From an uncultured bacterium (GTDB lineage Bacteria; Bacillota_I; Bacilli_A; RF39; UBA660): 64,000 bases of DNA. This document shows, one piece after another, positions 35,701 to 44,066 of this stretch (position 1 is the stretch's first letter; every line of letters begins with the position of its first letter). A program made the position numbers and the translations under genes. Under the pieces are notes generated by a model. It saw nothing but the letters and a program-made list of their open reading frames with translations, was not told where the DNA came from and searched no databases. The stretch covers positions 1 to 64,000 of the forward strand of contig CAMNUE010000002.1 of the NCBI GenBank assembly GCA_946560065.1, in the 5' to 3' direction.

Positions 35701-36272
35701 TCTTCTTTTTTATAATTTCTTAATACAGTATCAACATTAACCAATGCTTGATAATAATTAGTATTACCATTAACATTTAAGTGACTAATGCTATCTATCA
35801 ATTCTGATTTATTATTAGTAAAATCATTAACAATTGTAGAATTTGTTTCAAAAGTAATTAAACCAGCTCTATTTTTATCATTAGAAAGTAACTCATTAAT
35901 TACATCAATTGTATCACTCTTTACTTTATCCAATCGAGAACCACTCATTGAACCAGAAATATCCAAAACAAATAAAACATCATAATTATCATAATCTGTT
36001 TTAACAATGCTTTCCACATCAAACGTAATCTCCGCAATACCTTTTCTTATCCATTTAGCACTCTTAGTAACTTTCCAAGCACCTGGTTCCTTTTTGTTAT
36101 AATTTAACTTTTCAGAAAATATTTCTACACTTTTTGTAGGTTGCAATTGTGCATAAATCCTTGGAGTAACAAAAATTCCTAACAATAAAATTATTACTAA
36201 ATAACTCATAAAAATAGGTTTCTTAGTAACCATTCTTTTTATATATTGAATAAACCCTATTACCTTACTCAT
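32709..36272 (-). CDS. Large secreted vWA-domain protein, candidate pilus tip adhesin
   Basis: 1187 aa from the ATG at 36272. A signal segment (SYLVIILLLGIFVTPRIYA) is followed by a vWA domain (about residues 90-300) with MIDAS motif DISGSMSGS and FLTDGYPNE. InlB-type repeats come next (GYQFKGWDIV...PEKDVLIKAKWG), then a Trp- and Cys-rich region with repeated modules (YTCNSMETSCSEMLYI, YTCFNNSGTCSELYYI). A CUB-like beta domain ends the protein at ITPNY. There is no LPXTG, membrane span or basic tail, unlike typical tip adhesins. It is last in the pilus operon after two sortases. Confidence 0.75.
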   Translation of the reverse strand: MSKVIGFIQYIKRMVTKKPIFMSYLVIILLLGIFVTPRIYAQLQPTKSVEIFSEKLNYNKKEPGAWKVTKSAKWIRKGIAEITFDVESIVKTDYDNYDVLFVLDISGSMSGSRLDKVKSDTIDVINELLSNDKNRAGLITFETNSTIVNDFTNNKSELIDSISHLNVNGNTNYYQALVNVDTVLRNYKKEDNKECIVLFLTDGYPNEETPNEIIQYDYLKNKYPFVTINGVQYEMGNTILDPIKKVSDNQFFADMNTLNNVLFEASISPIKYDNFEIIDYIDDEYFYIDDEKNIVVNQGNIIFDKDNQKVKWNIDNFKSGNKAAMSIKVKQKSKYIEEGGFYSTNNKETVYSKIDGIIDEIDTSKTPVLSNKYKVIYDSNEPFGCNVTDVPDEEEHLVSDTIELSDNVLKCNGYQFKGWDIVTNDVEKINSDYFTMPEKDVLIKAKWGKVGISKSMNGTVNERTTLYKQIKADATDSSKYVKEYTGDTSTFKGKDKIYYYYGAAENNNVIFGDYCWKIVRTTDTGGVKLLYNGLPIGGQCNNSGSNSVLTNNEIGESLLDSSNSIAFNPKKVSLADSGYMYNKRYDYQSRRLDWQDSVLSYKSMSTDERYSYYYSDSFQYDGSKYTLVDGKKIDWKNNSPDSYVGKYSLFSSSDIDGGNYLYYVARVDYNEIFYILLSKGETEEDIISKSMITLGDDVSEDNGVYTLINPVVVDKRDWKDNYRLYKDKYTCNSMETSCSEMLYITNAYDNNMNYVYVKNNFKYGNSFVWDGENYTLTDTVDILDWDKMSSLVEKHHYTCFNNSGTCSELYYIYHNVFSIRYIALNGGKSMEDAMNEMLYNDETNTIDSNVKRAIDTWYRNNMLIYTPYLQDTVWCNDRSFENLPKTGWNPNGGSLLTDIDFSNSSSNLSCVNKNDRFTVSSDNGNGALTYPTALLTGQEANLAYDSNSNPKSFIHSTFTLTPSSYGVTNSDDLFRRYVDKVGKVWSTSGDTEIRPAISLRPDIKYKSGNGSASNPYLIDLENEFKISINDERVYVNDYFALSGKKVKLLSKDSNFIIESFKVNGKLITNDYFIMPEEDVEITDIVLLNQAIVESAHNPYLNKLNEEHEKTFEGADSLTVSLDYQTESTSYGWIYLYDSTGKQYGKYGGTTMKNVTITIPGDYVKIVFRTDGSGNNYYGYKATITPNY

Positions 36273-36346
36273 CAAAATCACTCATACCCTTCTCTACCAG
36301 GCACTACTTTAAATAAATTATATCACACATAAGATAAAAGAAAAAT

Positions 36347-36375
36347 AGAATTGCCTCTATTCATAATACAATTCT
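36347..36375 (-). terminator. Terminator after second class B sortase
   Basis: AGAATTG/CAATTCT stem (36375-36369/36353-36347) with a 15-nt loop, followed by TATTTTTC on the minus strand. Probably partial, allowing some read-through to the vWA gene. Confidence 0.55.
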
Positions 36376-37108
36376 ATTTCTTATCTTTCTTTAATTTAGC
36401 ATGCATTACTAATTTCTCTCTATTATTGAAGCAAGTTGATAAAGTAATTATTTTATCATCAGCTAAAACATCCACCTTAAAATCATTAACACTTCTATCT
36501 TTTAACATTTTAATAAAATCCAAATAATCTTCATCAGAATCAAAATTAACTCTTGTATAATCATTTGTAGTTTCTATTTTATAAAAACTGAATACTTCAA
36601 ATACGTAATCATATATAGGCGTATAAATATAAACTTCATGATTTTTACTATTAAAATATTCTTCATTAAAAAGATTTTTTAAAGACCCAAACATACTTCC
36701 ATCAATTCTACCATGAGCATAAATCAAATTATTTTGATATAAATCATTTAAACTATTTCGATAATCTAAAAATACCCAACCAGCATCATTATAAGAATTA
36801 TCAAATGAATGACTTAAATAATAACTATTATTTTTATGTTTAACAATAGGATAATTTACATTAGTATTTTCTATTTCTATCCATCCAACAGTCTCTTCAT
36901 TAATTTCAAATAATTTATTAAAATCAATTTTACTTTTAACAGAATTATCTTTATTTTCCTCTTCACTATATACGTTTTCTTTAATATCAACAATCAAATC
37001 ATTTGTTTTTTTATTATCAATAACCCAAACAATGATATTATAAAATGAAGCCATCATTATGATAAATAAAACTGTTACCAGCAAAACAATAAAAAATTTC
37101 TTTATCAT
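36374..37108 (-). CDS. Class B-type sortase in the pilus operon
   Basis: 244 aa. An N-terminal membrane helix (FFIVLLVTVLFIIMMASFYNI) is followed by a sortase barrel with VGWIEIENTNVNYPIVKH, catalytic His in LIYAHGRIDGSMFG, Cys in ITLSTCFNN and Arg in NREKLVMHAKL. Shorter than the 20536 sortase but of the same class. Pilus operons often carry a second sortase that joins the finished pilus to peptidoglycan or attaches an accessory protein. It lies between the class C sortase and the vWA protein. Confidence 0.85.
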   Translation of the reverse strand: MIKKFFIVLLVTVLFIIMMASFYNIIVWVIDNKKTNDLIVDIKENVYSEEENKDNSVKSKIDFNKLFEINEETVGWIEIENTNVNYPIVKHKNNSYYLSHSFDNSYNDAGWVFLDYRNSLNDLYQNNLIYAHGRIDGSMFGSLKNLFNEEYFNSKNHEVYIYTPIYDYVFEVFSFYKIETTNDYTRVNFDSDEDYLDFIKMLKDRSVNDFKVDVLADDKIITLSTCFNNREKLVMHAKLKKDKK

Positions 37109-37130
37109 AGCATCACCATCTATTTAAATT

Positions 37131-37160
37131 AAAGATTTAAGAAAAAATTCTTAAATCTTT
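37131..37160 (-). terminator. Strong terminator after class C sortase
   Basis: A perfect 13-bp stem AAAGATTTAAGAA/TTCTTAAATCTTT with a 4-nt loop lies just beyond the class C sortase stop. The 3' U-tract is short (TTTAATTT), so transcription may partly continue. Confidence 0.7.
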
Positions 37161-37167
37161 GTTCATA

Positions 37168-38166
37168 TTATATAAAATCATCAGAATTTAATACTTCAAT
37201 ATCCTCGTTTGACTTAACATTACCATCAAGTACTTCAATCTCTTTAGTATTATCATCCAAAAACTCAAATTTCTTTAATTTTGAAGGTTCTTCATCCAAA
37301 CTTAATTCTTCAATATCCTTATTAGATGATTGTTTATTAAGAATGATAATTTTTCTCACTGCAATAACAACAATAATACCAGCAAGTAATAAACCTCCAA
37401 AGAATATAACATCAGATATAGTAATTTTTTTACTAGGTTCAATCTCTTCTAAGACTTTCTTATTATACTCAACTCTTTCACCTCTTACTAATAATCTATG
37501 TGTGTTAAGAGCATAAGGAGTACATGTAACTAATGTTATACAATCTTTATCATTAACAATTGCTAAATCGCTAGTATCATCAGGCTCTATCACCTTAACC
37601 TGATTAACCTTATATGCTAGAACTTTATCTAACACATAAATATAAAACATATCATTTTCTTTTAATTGGTCTAAATCAGTAAATAGCTTTGATGATGGTA
37701 AACCTCTATGCCCAGATAAAATAGCATGTGTACCTTTACCACCAATTGGTAAGGAACTACCTTCTAAATGTCCAACCCCCTTTTGAAGTGTTTTAGAACT
37801 AGTTCCGTGATATATTGGAATCTCAACATCAATTCTTGGTATTTTAATATATCCCATTACTCCATCATCATTAACATTTAATTGACCCAAATATTCCTCA
37901 CTCTCTTCCCTATCGTCAGAAAAAGAAGCTAGAATATCAGTACCAGCAACTAATTTATTATAATTTTCTGCTTGCTCTAAAATAGCATTATTTATCTTAT
38001 CAGAATTATTAGAAACATCTTTTGAATAATTTTCGATATATTCTAAAGACTTTCTATGATTAAAGTTACTAGAAATAATAGGAATACACATAACCAAGAT
38101 TCCCACTAATATTGCTAGAATAAACAACATTAATGGGGAATTCGTTGCATCAATCTTTTTAACCAT
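37168..38166 (-). CDS. srtC: Class C (pilin-polymerising) sortase
   Basis: 332 aa. An N-terminal membrane span (LMLFILAILVGILVMCIPII) is followed by the sortase barrel, with catalytic His in LSGHRGLPSSKLFTDLDQL, Cys in ITLVTCTPYALNTHRL and Arg in that last segment (HRLLVRG). A second span near residue 260 (DVIFFGGLLLAGIIVVIAV) and a cytoplasmic acidic tail follow. The TLVTCTPYGxNTHRLLVRG pattern is diagnostic of pilin sortases. The conserved 'lid' DPF/DPW motif is not obvious. It overlaps the major pilin by 8 nt. Confidence 0.95.
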   Translation of the reverse strand: MVKKIDATNSPLMLFILAILVGILVMCIPIISSNFNHRKSLEYIENYSKDVSNNSDKINNAILEQAENYNKLVAGTDILASFSDDREESEEYLGQLNVNDDGVMGYIKIPRIDVEIPIYHGTSSKTLQKGVGHLEGSSLPIGGKGTHAILSGHRGLPSSKLFTDLDQLKENDMFYIYVLDKVLAYKVNQVKVIEPDDTSDLAIVNDKDCITLVTCTPYALNTHRLLVRGERVEYNKKVLEEIEPSKKITISDVIFFGGLLLAGIIVVIAVRKIIILNKQSSNKDIEELSLDEEPSKLKKFEFLDDNTKEIEVLDGNVKSNEDIEVLNSDDFI

Positions 38167-39649
38167 TAATTATATTCTTCTTTTGATTTTTAATTGCTAT
38201 AACTGTTCCAATCATGATAATTAAAATACCCGCTAAAGAATATAATAACAATCCTCTACCACCAGTAAATGGTAATATTCCATTTTTTACATTTGAAATT
38301 TCTGCTTTATAATAACCAGTAGTATCTGATTCTAAAGCACCATCAATCTTAACCTTAACTTCCACAACTTGATTTGAAATACGATAACCTGAAGGAGATT
38401 TAGTCTCTTTTAGATAATATGTTCCTTCAGATAATCCTTTTAATCTACCAATACCATCACTACCTGTAGTAATAGTACCAATCTTGTTAGTTAAATCTCT
38501 ATCAGAATAAACTTCAAATACTGCTCCAGAAAGAGTCTTTGATCTATCAGAATTATCGAATTTAATTACTTCAATACCATAAGCTTTTGTAGTAACTTTT
38601 ACAGAATCTGTAGTTGCAGTACCAGTACCATATGGATCGTTAGAATATGTTAATACTGCATTGTTATCATTACCTCTTTCTCCTAAAACAACATCATCAT
38701 TAAATTTTGCTTGATAAGTAACAGTAACTGATGTACTAGTAACATGACTAAGATTAAATTCAATAGTCATTACTTGCCCTGAAATTGACACAGTAGCAAC
38801 TATATTATTAGCAGCATCTGTATAATTACCATTTCCTGCTGCAGATAGCTTTGTAGTTCCATCTGAAATTTCAACATTAGAAATATCATCAAAATCAATA
38901 CCTGAACTTAAAGTATCAACAATTTTATAAGTTTTATTTGTTGCATTAGTAGGATATTGTGGAACAGTACCAACAACAGTATAAGTAAATGCAGATTCTA
39001 ATAAGTTTTTATTAGCAAGACCAGATACATTCTTTGTAACTCCTGCATCACTAACTTTTGCAACTATTGTTTCTCCATTTAATGTCCATTCAGAGTCATT
39101 TGCCTCAAAGTCAATATTACCAACCATAGTAGCATAAACTCTAGATGTATTTGTAGGTAAAACTAAGTATGCTCCGGCATCTAATGTTGCTGTAGCTACA
39201 GTTCCATTCATAGCCATATCAACACCTGCAACCGAATTATTCTTTATATAAGAAACATAACCACTAACTAATTTATCTAAAGTAGAAGTAGTCATAGTAG
39301 AACCACTTGTTAGAGAACCACTTGTTAATTTAAAATAATCATCAACAGTATAACTACTATAAGAACTACCAGCTAAATAACTTTTAAAATTACTAGTAAA
39401 TTCATAAATAACTTCATTACTTGCTTGATTGTAAAAAGTATCTAATAATTTATATGTTTTAAACTGATCACCCATTTTAACTCCAGTAACAGTAAGTGGA
39501 GCTTGATTTGTAACATAAGAACTACTAGTATCTACAGTACCTTTTATTGAACTATTAACAGTTATTGTAACAGCATTAACTCTAAAAGCAAATACTGATA
39601 CCAAAAATAGAAAAGTTAAAAGTAAAATCTTATTTATTCTTTTTTTCAT
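38159..39649 (-). CDS. Major pilin, SpaA-type, LPFTG anchor
   Basis: 496 aa from the ATG at 39649, after GAAGGAG. The signal peptide ends near FRVNA. N-terminal and middle pilin domains follow, with a strand containing YPTN that may hold the pilin-motif lysine. The C-terminal CnaB domain has GAVFEVYSD and the E-box YYLKETKSPSGY, so self-formed isopeptide bonds are expected. The sorting signal is LPFTG, then a hydrophobic span and KNQKKN. It is the likely shaft subunit, polymerised by the class C sortase next to it. Confidence 0.9.
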   Translation of the reverse strand: MKKRINKILLLTFLFLVSVFAFRVNAVTITVNSSIKGTVDTSSSYVTNQAPLTVTGVKMGDQFKTYKLLDTFYNQASNEVIYEFTSNFKSYLAGSSYSSYTVDDYFKLTSGSLTSGSTMTTSTLDKLVSGYVSYIKNNSVAGVDMAMNGTVATATLDAGAYLVLPTNTSRVYATMVGNIDFEANDSEWTLNGETIVAKVSDAGVTKNVSGLANKNLLESAFTYTVVGTVPQYPTNATNKTYKIVDTLSSGIDFDDISNVEISDGTTKLSAAGNGNYTDAANNIVATVSISGQVMTIEFNLSHVTSTSVTVTYQAKFNDDVVLGERGNDNNAVLTYSNDPYGTGTATTDSVKVTTKAYGIEVIKFDNSDRSKTLSGAVFEVYSDRDLTNKIGTITTGSDGIGRLKGLSEGTYYLKETKSPSGYRISNQVVEVKVKIDGALESDTTGYYKAEISNVKNGILPFTGGRGLLLYSLAGILIIMIGTVIAIKNQKKNIING

Positions 39650-40328
39650 CACTATTACTCCTTCTTCTATTATATACAATAAATAATACTAAAATTATTA
39701 ATAATATTAATGAGACTACAAACCCTATTATATATAGAACAATTGAATCATAAGTATTCGGAAGTTTAATTTTAGAGCTTCCATTACTACTATTAATATT
39801 GCTATTATCTTCCTTCTTTACCAATTCTGTCTTAATATTAACAGAAACATCATGATTATAAGCTTGAGCAGTAGAATCATAATTAGGAACAAAGAGAAGA
39901 GATGGAGAAGACTTATAAATATTATTTTCTCTTTCAACATCTTCAATGTTAACTAAATATAAGCCTTCATCTACATCTTTAAAATTAAATTTACCATCAT
40001 TATTAGTCTTTACTTTTTTTATTGCACTGATACTATTATCTTTAATATTTTTTTCTAATTCTAAAACGTATTGTTCTAATTCTCCGTAATTTAATGAATT
40101 AACATCAAGTTCAAATTCTTTAAAATCATCTATATACTTATAACTAAAACCATTACTTGTATCAAGAGTTGCAACCAGATATAATGATACATCAACGTCA
40201 TCTAATTTAACATCACCAAAACTATAATTTCCAGAAATAGTTCCAAGTGAAGCTGCATTAACTACTGGAACAAAGAAAATGTTAAGTAGTAATATGAATA
40301 AAATTAAGAACGATTTAAATCTCTTCAT
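39630..40328 (-). CDS. Small pilin with LPNTY sorting signal
   Basis: 232 aa. A signal peptide (FLILFILLLNIFFVPVVNA) is followed by one CnaB-like domain (GTISGNYSFGDVKLDDVDVSLYLV; GKFNFKDVDEGLYLVNIED), a Ser/Asn linker and a sorting signal LPNTY with a membrane span and RRRSNSDEKKNK. Tyr in place of Gly in the fifth position is unusual. Small pilins of this kind are often the basal subunit or a minor decoration. It overlaps the major pilin by 20 nt and the upstream pilin by one. Confidence 0.82.
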   Translation of the reverse strand: MKRFKSFLILFILLLNIFFVPVVNAASLGTISGNYSFGDVKLDDVDVSLYLVATLDTSNGFSYKYIDDFKEFELDVNSLNYGELEQYVLELEKNIKDNSISAIKKVKTNNDGKFNFKDVDEGLYLVNIEDVERENNIYKSSPSLLFVPNYDSTAQAYNHDVSVNIKTELVKKEDNSNINSSNGSSKIKLPNTYDSIVLYIIGFVVSLILLIILVLFIVYNRRRSNSDEKKNK

Positions 40329-42373
40329 TATTTCTTCACCTTATCTTTCTTTTTCATGCGTAAAACTACCCAAATAGAAGCTCCACCAATAATTACAATT
40401 CCAAGTAATATATAAATTACATTTCCTAATCCACCAGTATTAGGTAAAACATCTAATTTTTGATCAACTACGTTAACTGTTGCTACACCATTACTATTTG
40501 TAACTTCATAATTTTCTATTTCTACTTCACCTGTTGAATTAATGCTTACTTTCAAAGGAGTATTTAATAACTGATATCCAGTTGGTGCTTTAGTTTCTTT
40601 TAAGTAATATGTAGTTTCAGGGAATAATCCTTCAAACTCTAATCCTTTATCTAACTCAGAAGTTAATGACATATCACTATACAATGTGAATTCTGCTCCA
40701 TCCAATGGCCTTTGTTTTTCATCTAATTTATTTACAACTAATTTAACATTACTAACTGTAAATTTAGCAGTAGCTTCATAATCTCTTGTTGTATCTAAAT
40801 TATTATTTCCATCCGCAAGAGCTCCTTTAAGAACAACTTTATTAGTATATTCTTTTAAGAAATCATCTTTTGCTGTATATTTTGCATTAACAAGAATACT
40901 TCCATTAGCTGGTATAGTTGTAACTTTAGCATACTTTTCATTTAATAATTCATATCCATCTCCAGCAACAAAAACTGCACCATCTAATTCTTCTTCTAAT
41001 AAAACATCACGAATTGCATATCCAGCTGTATTTCTAACTGTAATTTCAAAATTAACAGTTTCACCTTTTTTATAATAATCATGCTTATCTTTAATTGTCT
41101 TATCAATAACTGGAGCAAATGTTCCAGCCTCAACCATCCATTCACCAACAATTACTACATTTTCTTCTGGCATTTCAAATGATGAAGCACTATACCATCC
41201 TAAGAACTTATAACCAGCTGCAGTTGGATCATTAGCAACTTTTACTTCATCGCCTGGATAATAAGATTTTTCGGCAGGCAGTAAAGATTCTGCGTTAGCT
41301 GGAATATTAGTTCCTTGAAACTCATAAGTAACTTTATAACTAACTCTTTCAAAGCTACCAACTAAACTAACATCTTTTTCAGGCATTTGGAATATATCTT
41401 CAGTTAGTTCAACATCTGCTGTAGTCCATCCTAAGAATCTATAACCATTTACTACATCGCCCTCTTTTAATGAATCAAGATTAACATCATCATTGTGACT
41501 ATACTGCTTTTCTCTTGGAACCATATAACCTTCTGGGGCAATTCCAGAAACCGTATAAGAAACTTTATATGTTTGCTTTTTAGTAAAGCTACCTTTTAAT
41601 ACGACATCTCCATCAGGCATAGTAAATGTACCAGATTCAGAAACTTCTGCATCAGTTGTAGACCAACCTGTAAATGTATATCCAGGTATAACTGGACTAT
41701 TAGCAACTCCAACTGTTGCTCCAGACGCATAACTTACTGTCGGTGGAACAGTTGGTGCATTCTCAGGTATTGTACCTGTATAAGTATAACTAACAGAATG
41801 CAAATCTGCTTTATCTTTACCCATAAACACATGAACTGTATTAGAATTTACAGAAAAATCATTTTCACGTGCAACAGCCGTATTATAGAAATCCATTCTA
41901 TCTTTACCATTCAACGATGGTGTTGTAGTAACAATACCTACCGTTAACTTACAACCAGCTTGCAGATTTTTTACCTTGAAGGAAACTGTTCTAGTAGCTT
42001 CATCATATTTTAAGCCATCTACTCCACCAACAACATATCCTGGACAACTATTGTTACTATCATTTCTCTCAACAGCACCAATAGATCCATCAGAAGAAGA
42101 CACAAATTCCTTAAATATCAAACCATCTGGAATTTTATCTTCAACATAGATAAAATCACTATTAACATCTGCTCTTGCATTATCACTAGATGTAATAACA
42201 TTACTATCTTTTCCATCATAAATTACATCTAGATAATATGTTAAATCACTATTTTCAGCAACCCTTACATCATTATCAAGTAACTGTGAAAAAGATATAC
42301 CAATTGAAACTACTACAATAGAAACAATCAATACAGCTAAGCTAATAAACAAGCTTTTCTTTGTTTTTTTCAT
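40328..42373 (-). CDS. Ancillary pilin with InlB-type repeats, LPNTG anchor
   Basis: 681 aa from the ATG at 42373, after GAGGAG; the track's GTG lies inside that site. A signal/anchor (LFISLAVLIVSIVVVSIGI) precedes a beta-rich head. Three InlB-like repeats follow (GYTFTGWSTT, GYRFLGWTTA, GYKFLGWYSA, each ending in an EKDV-like strand), then a DUF11-like domain (KKGETVNFEITVRNTAGYAI). The CnaB domain has PLDGAEFTLYSD and E-box YYLKETKAPTGY. The protein ends with LPNTG, a span and RMKKKDKVKK. First gene of the pilus operon and a likely adhesive accessory subunit. Confidence 0.88.
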   Translation of the reverse strand: MKKTKKSLFISLAVLIVSIVVVSIGISFSQLLDNDVRVAENSDLTYYLDVIYDGKDSNVITSSDNARADVNSDFIYVEDKIPDGLIFKEFVSSSDGSIGAVERNDSNNSCPGYVVGGVDGLKYDEATRTVSFKVKNLQAGCKLTVGIVTTTPSLNGKDRMDFYNTAVARENDFSVNSNTVHVFMGKDKADLHSVSYTYTGTIPENAPTVPPTVSYASGATVGVANSPVIPGYTFTGWSTTDAEVSESGTFTMPDGDVVLKGSFTKKQTYKVSYTVSGIAPEGYMVPREKQYSHNDDVNLDSLKEGDVVNGYRFLGWTTADVELTEDIFQMPEKDVSLVGSFERVSYKVTYEFQGTNIPANAESLLPAEKSYYPGDEVKVANDPTAAGYKFLGWYSASSFEMPEENVVIVGEWMVEAGTFAPVIDKTIKDKHDYYKKGETVNFEITVRNTAGYAIRDVLLEEELDGAVFVAGDGYELLNEKYAKVTTIPANGSILVNAKYTAKDDFLKEYTNKVVLKGALADGNNNLDTTRDYEATAKFTVSNVKLVVNKLDEKQRPLDGAEFTLYSDMSLTSELDKGLEFEGLFPETTYYLKETKAPTGYQLLNTPLKVSINSTGEVEIENYEVTNSNGVATVNVVDQKLDVLPNTGGLGNVIYILLGIVIIGGASIWVVLRMKKKDKVKK

Positions 42374-42456
42374 ATTACTCCTCACTCACTTTCTAAGTTC
42401 ACTCGAATAAAAAATTACACTATTACACTATAGCATCTTACTATAATTATAATTAG

Positions 42457-42486
42457 ATTATACCACAGCACTTAAACTTGTATCAA
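42457..42486 (-). promoter_or_regulatory. Pilus operon promoter
   Basis: On the minus strand TTGATA (42486-42481), an 18-nt spacer ending in TGG, and TATAAT (42462-42457) give a strong sigma-A promoter with an extended -10. The leader of about 80 nt holds a tandem AGTGTAAT pair of unknown meaning. Confidence 0.8.
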
Positions 42487-42545
42487 TACATTTTTATTAA
42501 ATTTAAAATAAGCATTAATAACAAACATTTAATTCAAAAAAACAA

Positions 42546-42572
42546 AAAAAGGAGCAACAAATCTCCTATTTT
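42546..42572 (-). terminator. Terminator after the 42566 gene
   Basis: On the minus strand AGGAG...CTCCT with a 10-nt loop is followed by TTTTTTTG. The stem lies just past the stop codon of the membrane protein gene. Confidence 0.75.
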
Positions 42573-43399
42573 TTTCTAATGCATGAGTACCCAGAAGCAT
42601 TCATATTTTTTTCAATATTATCTATATTTTGCTTATTTTCAAACTCTGGATAAATTCCCCCAGCCTCTGTAAAAGCAGCACTCAAATCTTCTAAATTAAT
42701 ACTTGCATACTTAAATCTCTGTGTTTCAACTAATTTTCCTTCACTATAATCACAATTAATATCTACACCAACAATACTTCCCGTATGTTCCTTTAATAAA
42801 TTACACTTAGAAGACATATCATTTAGTGTTTGTTCATCCAAAGTTGCATCACCTCTTGTTGTTACTTTAAATTCTGCCTCATCAAGTTCACTATTAGTAA
42901 ATTTAAACACCCTAGAATAAGTTATATCTAAGTTAGCTGTATTAGAAGTAAGATCACACTCCAACCTTCCGGTTGTAATAACACTATCATCCGAAGCATT
43001 TTTATTGGCTTTATATTGGTTTACTGCCTCAGTTATCTCTGGTAAAAATATTACAAAACCAATAATTAAAGCAAACATCAAAAAAGTAAAAAAAGTTTTT
43101 GCTTTGCTTGGAGGTGTATAATTAATTTCAACATTTTTAAGTTTCTCATTAGCAATTACATTATCACCATTAACAGGTGTAGCAATATTTTGATTAGTTT
43201 CAACATTAGAGACTACTGGTGTAACTACATTACTACTATTAGTAAGATTTGAAGTTTGATTACTAGTAACAGTAGAAGAAGTAGTAGCGACACCAACTTC
43301 AGTAGGCTGAACTCCACCATTCGGATTAACATTATTATTTGTATTAGGTACAGTATTAGCTTGAACCGTACTATTTGTATTATTTTCAGTATTATTCAT
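42566..43399 (-). CDS. Membrane protein with disordered Asn/Thr-rich N-terminus
   Basis: 277 aa from the ATG at 43399, after GGAGTGATGG. The first ~95 residues are low-complexity Asn, Thr, Ser and Val. One membrane span follows (FFTFLMFALIIGFVIFLP), then an external domain of about 150 residues with several Cys (LECDLTSNTA, SSKCNLLKEH, DINCDYSEG, GYSCIRKK). No family recognised. It follows rpe in the prkC cluster, so it might be a substrate or partner of the kinase signalling pathway. That is inference from position only. Confidence 0.6.
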   Translation of the reverse strand: MNNTENNTNSTVQANTVPNTNNNVNPNGGVQPTEVGVATTSSTVTSNQTSNLTNSSNVVTPVVSNVETNQNIATPVNGDNVIANEKLKNVEINYTPPSKAKTFFTFLMFALIIGFVIFLPEITEAVNQYKANKNASDDSVITTGRLECDLTSNTANLDITYSRVFKFTNSELDEAEFKVTTRGDATLDEQTLNDMSSKCNLLKEHTGSIVGVDINCDYSEGKLVETQRFKYASINLEDLSAAFTEAGGIYPEFENKQNIDNIEKNMNASGYSCIRKK

Positions 43400-43439
43400 A
43401 CCATCACTCCTATTATAACTATTATTATAACATAACAAT

Positions 43440-44066
43440 CTATCTTAAACTAGATATTTTTTCTTGAAAATCATCACTATTAGTAATATAACTTCCCGCA
43501 ACTACCATAGTCGCATCATAACACATATCTCTAGTCTTATCGTTAACTCCACCATCAACACAAATTTCTGCTTTAATGTTATATGATTCTAATAAAGCTT
43601 TAACCTCTGCTAATTTATTTTCTGTTTCTTTAATAAATTCTTGCCCACCATATCCAGGTTCAACACTCATAACTAAAATTAAATCTAAATATGGCAAATA
43701 AGGAATTAGTTCACTTACTTTAGTACTAGGATTAATTGCTAATCCACATTTTATTGAATAATCTTTAATCAATTGTAAATCTTTATCTATATCCTCATCA
43801 ACCTCAACATGAAAAGTAATATACTCCGTATTAAGTTCTGCATATAAAGGTATATACTCAGAAGGATTCTCAACCATTAAATGAACATCTAATCTCTTTG
43901 AAGTATATTCATAGATATGACGCATTTCTTTAAAAGGCATCGTCTTGCTCTTGACAAATTTTCCATCCGCAATATCTACATGAATAAAATCAACATCTGT
44001 CTCATTTAATTTAGTTAAATCTTTTGGTATATCTTTGCTCTTTAAAAATGATGCACTAACTTTCAT
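43440..44066 (-). CDS. rpe: Ribulose-phosphate 3-epimerase
   Basis: 208 aa TIM barrel interconverting ribulose- and xylulose-5-phosphate in the pentose phosphate pathway. Motifs are VDFIHVDIADGKFV (metal-binding His/Asp), LDVHLMVENP, LVMSVEPGYGGQEF and ICVDGGVND. The N-terminus is slightly divergent (MKVSASFLKS). It overlaps rsgA by 11 nt, the usual order in Bacillota. Confidence 0.93.
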   Translation of the reverse strand: MKVSASFLKSKDIPKDLTKLNETDVDFIHVDIADGKFVKSKTMPFKEMRHIYEYTSKRLDVHLMVENPSEYIPLYAELNTEYITFHVEVDEDIDKDLQLIKDYSIKCGLAINPSTKVSELIPYLPYLDLILVMSVEPGYGGQEFIKETENKLAEVKALLESYNIKAEICVDGGVNDKTRDMCYDATMVVAGSYITNSDDFQEKISSLR

